A DNA stretch of 64,000 bases, taken from positions 1-64,000 of the forward strand of contig NZ_JAAMQM010000007.1 in the NCBI RefSeq assembly GCF_013523055.1, read 5' to 3'. The notes beneath the pieces are model-generated. The model had not been told where the DNA came from. It saw only the letters and a program-made list of their open reading frames with translations, and made no database searches. Below are positions 59,468-64,000 of this stretch, piece after piece. The DNA comes from Pseudomonas capeferrum. Lineage in GTDB: Bacteria; Pseudomonadota; Gammaproteobacteria; Pseudomonadales; Pseudomonadaceae. Made by a program: the position numbers and the translations under genes. The stretch's first letter is position 1. Each line of letters starts with the position of its first letter.

Positions 59468-62400
59468 CTATGTCAAACCGCCGCGCTGGGCACCCAGTAT
59501 CCGGTCGATACGCTCGCGCGCGGCGCCGGTGAGCCGCTTGATGCCCAACAGCCGCGCCACTTCCAGCGCGGGGTCGCCCGCATCGATGATCGCCGCCGCC
59601 ACCCGCAACTCCTCGGCAGCGATTTCTTCGATCGAACGCGCGTCATTGGCCGAGGCCGGTATGCGGAATGTCGACCATGCCCGCACATCGTCCTTGGCAT
59701 GCCAGACGAAGACCTCGCCATGGCCGGCGTCCTGCACATAATGATGCGAGTCGGCGAGTTCCAGAACGCGATCGCGGATCAGTCGGCCGGTGCGCTGGAA
59801 GCCATGGGCGCGAGCGATGCGCTGGACCAGCAGGCTATCGAGAATGGGCGCTTCCTGACGCAGTACCTGGTCAATGACCTGGCGCAGTGTCGACGCGTAC
59901 TCCGGCGCATGGAAGCGCTCGCCGTCGATCTGCCCCTGCAGGGACGACAGGTCGGCAATTCGGTAGGCGCTGCGCTGCGGACCGATAATGCCTGAAGGGT
60001 CGGTCAACCCGGCGGCGACCGGTTCAGGGTCATCGACCACGATGTCATCCGGCGTGGCCTCAGGCACCTGCGACACGGCTTCCTCGCCTTGCGCTTGCCG
60101 AGAAAAATCGACTTTCACGGCAGCTGGCTCGGCGTCCTGCGCCACCACCGGCACGGCCCTGGAGTACTCGAGCAGCTCGTTCAAGGCACCATGCAGGCGT
60201 TGCAGGGCGCCCTCCTTGTCGACCCACCAGTCGGTGGACCACAACCGCACCAGCTTCCAGCCCAGCCCTCGCAGGATCGCCCCGCGTACCTTGTCGCGAT
60301 CGCGCGCCGTCGCGGCGCTATGATAGGTCGCCCCGTCGCACTCGACACCGGCAAGGTAATCCCCGGGCCGGTCCGGATGGACGATGCCAAGGTCGATACG
60401 AAACCGCGACACGCCGATCTGCGGCACCACCTGCCAGCCCAGGCGACGCAGCCCTTGGGCCACGGCTTCCTCGAACGGCGAATCGTATCCACCCACCGAC
60501 CCCTGCACAGCCTCGGCCAGCGCCTTCGGTCCCCGCTGGGCAAACTCGATGAAGTGCTTGAGGTCCCGCACTGCGCGGGCGTTGGTACGGTTGAGGTCGA
60601 TCATGGAGGGGTCGAAGGACGAGAATACCAGCATCTCCCTGCGTGACCGCGTGATCGCCACATTCAGGCGGCGCCAGCCACCTTCCTTGTTGAGCGGACC
60701 GAAGTTCATCGACATGACCGCAGCACCGGGCTCGGTCGGGCCGTAGCCGATACCCAGCATGATCAGGTCGCGCTCGTCGCCCTGCACGGTTTCCAGGTTT
60801 TTCACCACTACCGGCTCAGTCTGGCTGTCCTGGAAGAAGGGCTCGATCTGCGGGTACTGCTGACGGGCCACGTCCAGCAGGTCGCTGACCAGCTTCTGTT
60901 GGTCGGCGTTCAAGGTAATGATGCCGATGGAATGCCCTGCCGCGATGAACGCGGGATCGGTGAGCCGCTTGACCGTCTCGTTGACGATGGCCTCCGCCTC
61001 GGCCTGGTTGAAGCGGCCACGGCCCTTGGCATACACCCCTTCGACACGTCGCCACTCGACCGCGCTGGCACGGGTTTCGGCCGCCGGGAAAGTGATCAGG
61101 TTGCTGTCGTAGTAACGGTGGTTGGAGAAGGCGATCAGGCTCTCGTGACGGCTGCGATAGTGCCAGCTGAGGCTGTGGCTGGGCACACCCGCGCCCAGGC
61201 ACTCATCGAGAATGCTTTCCATGTCTTCGGCGGTGTCGTCATCGTCGGCACTGGCGCTGCGATTGAAGAAGTTGGTCGGCGGCATCTGCCGTGGGTCGCC
61301 GGCGATCACCACCTGCTTGCCGCGGGCAATGGAACCGATCGCATCCCAGGGCGCGATCTGCGACGCTTCGTCGAAGATCACCAGGTCAAAGGGCGGCTGA
61401 TCCGCAGGCAGAAACTGGGCGATCGACAGCGGGCTCATGAGCATGCACGGGGCCAGACGGCTCATGGCATCGCCCATCTCGATCGCCAGTTGGCGAACCG
61501 GCTTGTGCCGACGGGATTTCTGCAGTTCATGCTTGAGAATCGCGAAACCGCTGTTCTTGGCGATATCGTTCTTGGACGGGATCAGGCCGCACAAGCGTGC
61601 GCGGATGTAACGCACCGTGAGTTTCGCCAGTTCATCGTCCAGGCGATTGAACATGGCGATGTCGCTCATGTGCTCGGCCGCGACGAAATTGCGCAGCAAC
61701 GGCTCGCTGTCGATGCCATGGGTCGCGAACCAGTGCGCATAGGCGGTGGTGAATGTCTCCTCGGTCGCCGCTGCCGGCAGGGTGCCCTGCTCCAGCGCCT
61801 CGGCCAGTGGCGCCAAGCCGGCTTCAGCGGCCTGCGCGCGTACCCGACACCAGTCACACCAGGCCTTGAGCTGTTCTTCCTGCTGCTGGATCGACAAGGC
61901 GGTGGCACGCAATGTGGCAACGGTCGGCGCCTGCTCATCGGTCGCGGCCAGCTCGGCGAACTGGCGGGCCACCTCACCGTATCGCGACAAGGCCTGCTGC
62001 AATGCCGTCAGCGCCGTCGCGATCTGGCCGCCGGCCGCCAGCATGTCGTTGGCTTCGACCACCACCCGAGCCACCGCGGCGCGCAGTGCGATCAGATGTT
62101 CGGGGGAGTCGGCCAGCGCGATAAGACTGCCACGCAAGCGCTCCGCCAGCGTCACCGCCCGCAGCAGGCGTGGCCGGTCACTGGCGAGTCCTTGCCATCC
62201 AGGGATCGCCCGCACATCGCCGGCCAGGCCGTCCAGCTCGAGCAACAGGCCCTGCAGACGTTCGAGGGTGGCGAGATCCTTCAAGGTATCGGGCAGACCC
62301 GTGGCGCCGCCCAGGGAAGCGAGTTCACGGGCCACCTTCTTCTTGGCAAAGGTGGCGAAGAACCAGAACTTGCCCTCGGCTTCCTGCCATTGCTGACGGA

Positions 62401-64000
62401 GGCTGTCGAACGGTATGCGACGGCAGGCCTCGTCGGCGTAGTCCAGCGAAAGGTCCTGCCGCAGGTGCAGGTAGCTGTCGATGAGTTCGCACGCTCGTCG
62501 TGCGGCCTTGATGCGGGCAGTGGCATTGGCGGTAAAGGCAAACGAGAAATCCGATCCGTGGGTCTCGCACAAGAGCGCGGTCACTTCGCTCAAGTGCTGC
62601 ACGTTCGTCACTTCCGCCAGCGCAAGCGGCAGATGGATCAGGGACAACAAACGCTCGCTGGCGGCTTGCAACGCGTCGAGCGCCTGCGGCAATTCTCGCG
62701 CACGGCTGGCGATCTGCGCCTGCCAGGCGTTGGACCATTGCGGCTGCGCCAACGCGCCGAAGCTCGCCGACAGGTTTCGCGCGGCATCGCCGTTGAGTCC
62801 CAGTCGCCGTGCCAGGTCCAGCAGGTTGGCATACTCGGTGGCATCGTGTTCGGTGCCCACTGGCCAAAGCAGGCGCGGGGTGGCGCAGGTGTGATCGCGC
62901 ACGACCCGACCAATGGCCTGGTGCAGGGACAGCCCGTTGCGCCAGCGCCGGTGCAGCACCTCTACCACCTGGTTGAGCCGCGAACGCAACGTCTGCAGGC
63001 GACTTGCTTCGCGTGCCCAGTCCTCGGCGCTCAAGGCATCGCGAACCTCCCAGGCACGGTCCAGCTGCTTGAGCACTTCGACCTTGGATGCCTTGCTCGA
63101 ATGCAGCTCCAGGCAGAACTCGCCGAGCCCCTGCTCGGCCAGACGCCGATAGACGACATCCAGCGCGGCGCGCTTTTCCGCGACGAACAGGACGCGCCGC
63201 CCCAGCGCCAGATTGTGCGCGATCATGTTGGCGATGGTCTGCGACTTGCCCGTGCCTGGCGGCCCATCGAGCACGAAGCTGTGCTGCTGCGCCGACGCCA
63301 CCACGGCCGAGAGCTGGGAGGAATCGGCAGGCAACGGAGTGAACAGCTGCGCCGGCGTCACCGTGGCATCGAGCCGCTCGGGCCGTGGAAATTCGCCCGA
63401 GCTGGCAAAGCCGGCCCCGGCCGGATCGCGCTCGATCAAATGCTTGACCAACGGGCTTTGCAGCAATTGCGCCGCGTTGGCGGCCAGGTCCTTCCACATC
63501 AGGTATTTGGCGAAGGAGAAAGTGCCCAGTACCACCTCGGTACTGACCTCGAACCCTGGCACGTCACGAACGGCCCGGCGCACCATGTTCCAGATGCCCA
63601 GGACGTCGATGCCGCTCTCGTCGCCGGGCAGATCGCCTTCCAGCCCCGGAATCGTCAGTTCGAAGTCGTGGCGCAGCAGCTCCAGGAGGGTCAGGTTGAA
63701 GCGCGGCTCTTCGTCCAGCAGGCTGAGCGTCACACCCGACAAGGCACTCTTGCGCTCCAGCTTGACCGGCACCAGGATCAGCGGCGCGGAATAGGTCTTG
63801 GGATCTTCGGCAGTCTTCTTCCATTTCAGGAAACCGATCGCCAGGAACAGCGTGTTGGCGCCGCCCTCCTCCAGATCGGTGCGTGCCTTGCGGTACAGCT
63901 CGATCAAGGTGGCTTCGAGCTTGATCTTTTCCAGGGTGGCCAATACTTCACCACGCGACAAGGCCTGGCGCGCGACTTCATCGAGCAGGCTTTCGCTGTT
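59468..64000 (-). CDS. Large helicase-nuclease, DUF4011/SF1 helicase/PD-(D/E)XK/DUF3320 type (5' end beyond window)
   Basis: At least 1510 residues are visible and the frame is open to the right edge. In order: a DUF4011-type N-terminal region; Walker A GPPGTGKSQTIANM (about 63240-63270); a long coiled insert; SF1 motifs DLVIFDEASQIAPWDAI (near 61380), GDPRQMPPTNFF, WHYRSRHESL, VQGDERDLIMLG and NVAITRSRRE; a Vsr/MTES_1575-like nuclease (SPFEEAVAQGLRRLGW, FRIDLGIV, GVECDGATYHS, about 60250-60490); and a C-terminal DUF3320-like segment (YASTLRQVIDQVLRQEAPI). The combination occurs in candidate anti-phage or anti-plasmid proteins. It is a lone gene here as far as can be seen. Confidence 0.85.
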   Translation of the reverse strand, partial: NSESLLDEVARQALSRGEVLATLEKIKLEATLIELYRKARTDLEEGGANTLFLAIGFLKWKKTAEDPKTYSAPLILVPVKLERKSALSGVTLSLLDEEPRFNLTLLELLRHDFELTIPGLEGDLPGDESGIDVLGIWNMVRRAVRDVPGFEVSTEVVLGTFSFAKYLMWKDLAANAAQLLQSPLVKHLIERDPAGAGFASSGEFPRPERLDATVTPAQLFTPLPADSSQLSAVVASAQQHSFVLDGPPGTGKSQTIANMIAHNLALGRRVLFVAEKRAALDVVYRRLAEQGLGEFCLELHSSKASKVEVLKQLDRAWEVRDALSAEDWAREASRLQTLRSRLNQVVEVLHRRWRNGLSLHQAIGRVVRDHTCATPRLLWPVGTEHDATEYANLLDLARRLGLNGDAARNLSASFGALAQPQWSNAWQAQIASRARELPQALDALQAASERLLSLIHLPLALAEVTNVQHLSEVTALLCETHGSDFSFAFTANATARIKAARRACELIDSYLHLRQDLSLDYADEACRRIPFDSLRQQWQEAEGKFWFFATFAKKKVARELASLGGATGLPDTLKDLATLERLQGLLLELDGLAGDVRAIPGWQGLASDRPRLLRAVTLAERLRGSLIALADSPEHLIALRAAVARVVVEANDMLAAGGQIATALTALQQALSRYGEVARQFAELAATDEQAPTVATLRATALSIQQQEEQLKAWCDWCRVRAQAAEAGLAPLAEALEQGTLPAAATEETFTTAYAHWFATHGIDSEPLLRNFVAAEHMSDIAMFNRLDDELAKLTVRYIRARLCGLIPSKNDIAKNSGFAILKHELQKSRRHKPVRQLAIEMGDAMSRLAPCMLMSPLSIAQFLPADQPPFDLVIFDEASQIAPWDAIGSIARGKQVVIAGDPRQMPPTNFFNRSASADDDDTAEDMESILDECLGAGVPSHSLSWHYRSRHESLIAFSNHRYYDSNLITFPAAETRASAVEWRRVEGVYAKGRGRFNQAEAEAIVNETVKRLTDPAFIAAGHSIGIITLNADQQKLVSDLLDVARQQYPQIEPFFQDSQTEPVVVKNLETVQGDERDLIMLGIGYGPTEPGAAVMSMNFGPLNKEGGWRRLNVAITRSRREMLVFSSFDPSMIDLNRTNARAVRDLKHFIEFAQRGPKALAEAVQGSVGGYDSPFEEAVAQGLRRLGWQVVPQIGVSRFRIDLGIVHPDRPGDYLAGVECDGATYHSAATARDRDKVRGAILRGLGWKLVRLWSTDWWVDKEGALQRLHGALNELLEYSRAVPVVAQDAEPAAVKVDFSRQAQGEEAVSQVPEATPDDIVVDDPEPVAAGLTDPSGIIGPQRSAYRIADLSSLQGQIDGERFHAPEYASTLRQVIDQVLRQEAPILDSLLVQRIARAHGFQRTGRLIRDRVLELADSHHYVQDAGHGEVFVWHAKDDVRAWSTFRIPASANDARSIEEIAAEELRVAAAIIDAGDPALEVARLLGIKRLTGAARERIDRILGAQRGGLT

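Overview
The window is a stretch of a Pseudomonas chromosome, most likely from the P. putida group. The evidence is a GC-rich sequence with dense genes and typical pseudomonad neighbourhoods: acnB next to a prp cluster with acnD and prpF, the lipoprotein gene oprI, tig-clpP-clpX-lon-hupB-ppiD in order, and extragenic REP sequences of the form GCGGGCAAGCCCGC. No ribosomal RNA, prophage or CRISPR array is present.

Layout. 0-7.3 kb: end of acnB, then the 2-methylcitrate (propionate) cluster prpF-acnD-prpC-prpB with its GntR regulator, all leftward, without prpD. 7.4-10.5 kb: a three-gene membrane operon of a retropepsin-like protease, an inactive transglutaminase/7TM protein and a RimK-like ATP-grasp ligase. 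10.6-17.7 kb: pabB, cysH, cysB, a universal stress protein, a ketopantoate reductase-like gene, a DAHP synthase and an acetyltransferase. 18-32.4 kb: oprI beside an L,D-transpeptidase gene, tesA divergent from an ABC exporter pair, greB, an MltF-like transglycosylase, tatD, a chemoreceptor, a thioesterase, a CHAD protein, a lipoprotein and a patatin. 32.4-40.9 kb: protein quality control (ppiD, hupB, lon, clpX, clpP, tig). 42.5-52.0 kb: a mobile-looking block holding an eight-gene operon for uptake and hydrolysis of an amide or carbamoyl compound (GntR, ABC transporter, M20 amidohydrolase, amidase) and a decayed IS4-family transposase. 52.1-52.7 kb: a tRNA operon (Arg-His-Leu-His plus a dead Leu copy). 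52.9-59.2 kb: folD, a ProC-like gene, a LysR regulator with azlCD, and nhaA. 59.5-64 kb: the 3' part of a very large helicase-nuclease (DUF4011/DUF3320 type), possibly a defence protein, running off the right edge.

The most striking pattern is a family of elements with the terminus TAATGCCAGTCAGTTAA that sit inside intrinsic terminator hairpins. One of 242 bp splits the cysH/cysB terminator with a perfect 10-bp target duplication. One of 519 bp, filled with six exact 63-bp tandem REP units, splits the folD terminator with a 9/10 duplication. The 9.5-kb amide operon block lies between the same termini and appears to have split the terminator of the tRNA operon, again with a 9/10 direct repeat. 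The IS4-family transposase remnant ends in the same terminus, so it is the natural candidate for the enzyme that moved all three.
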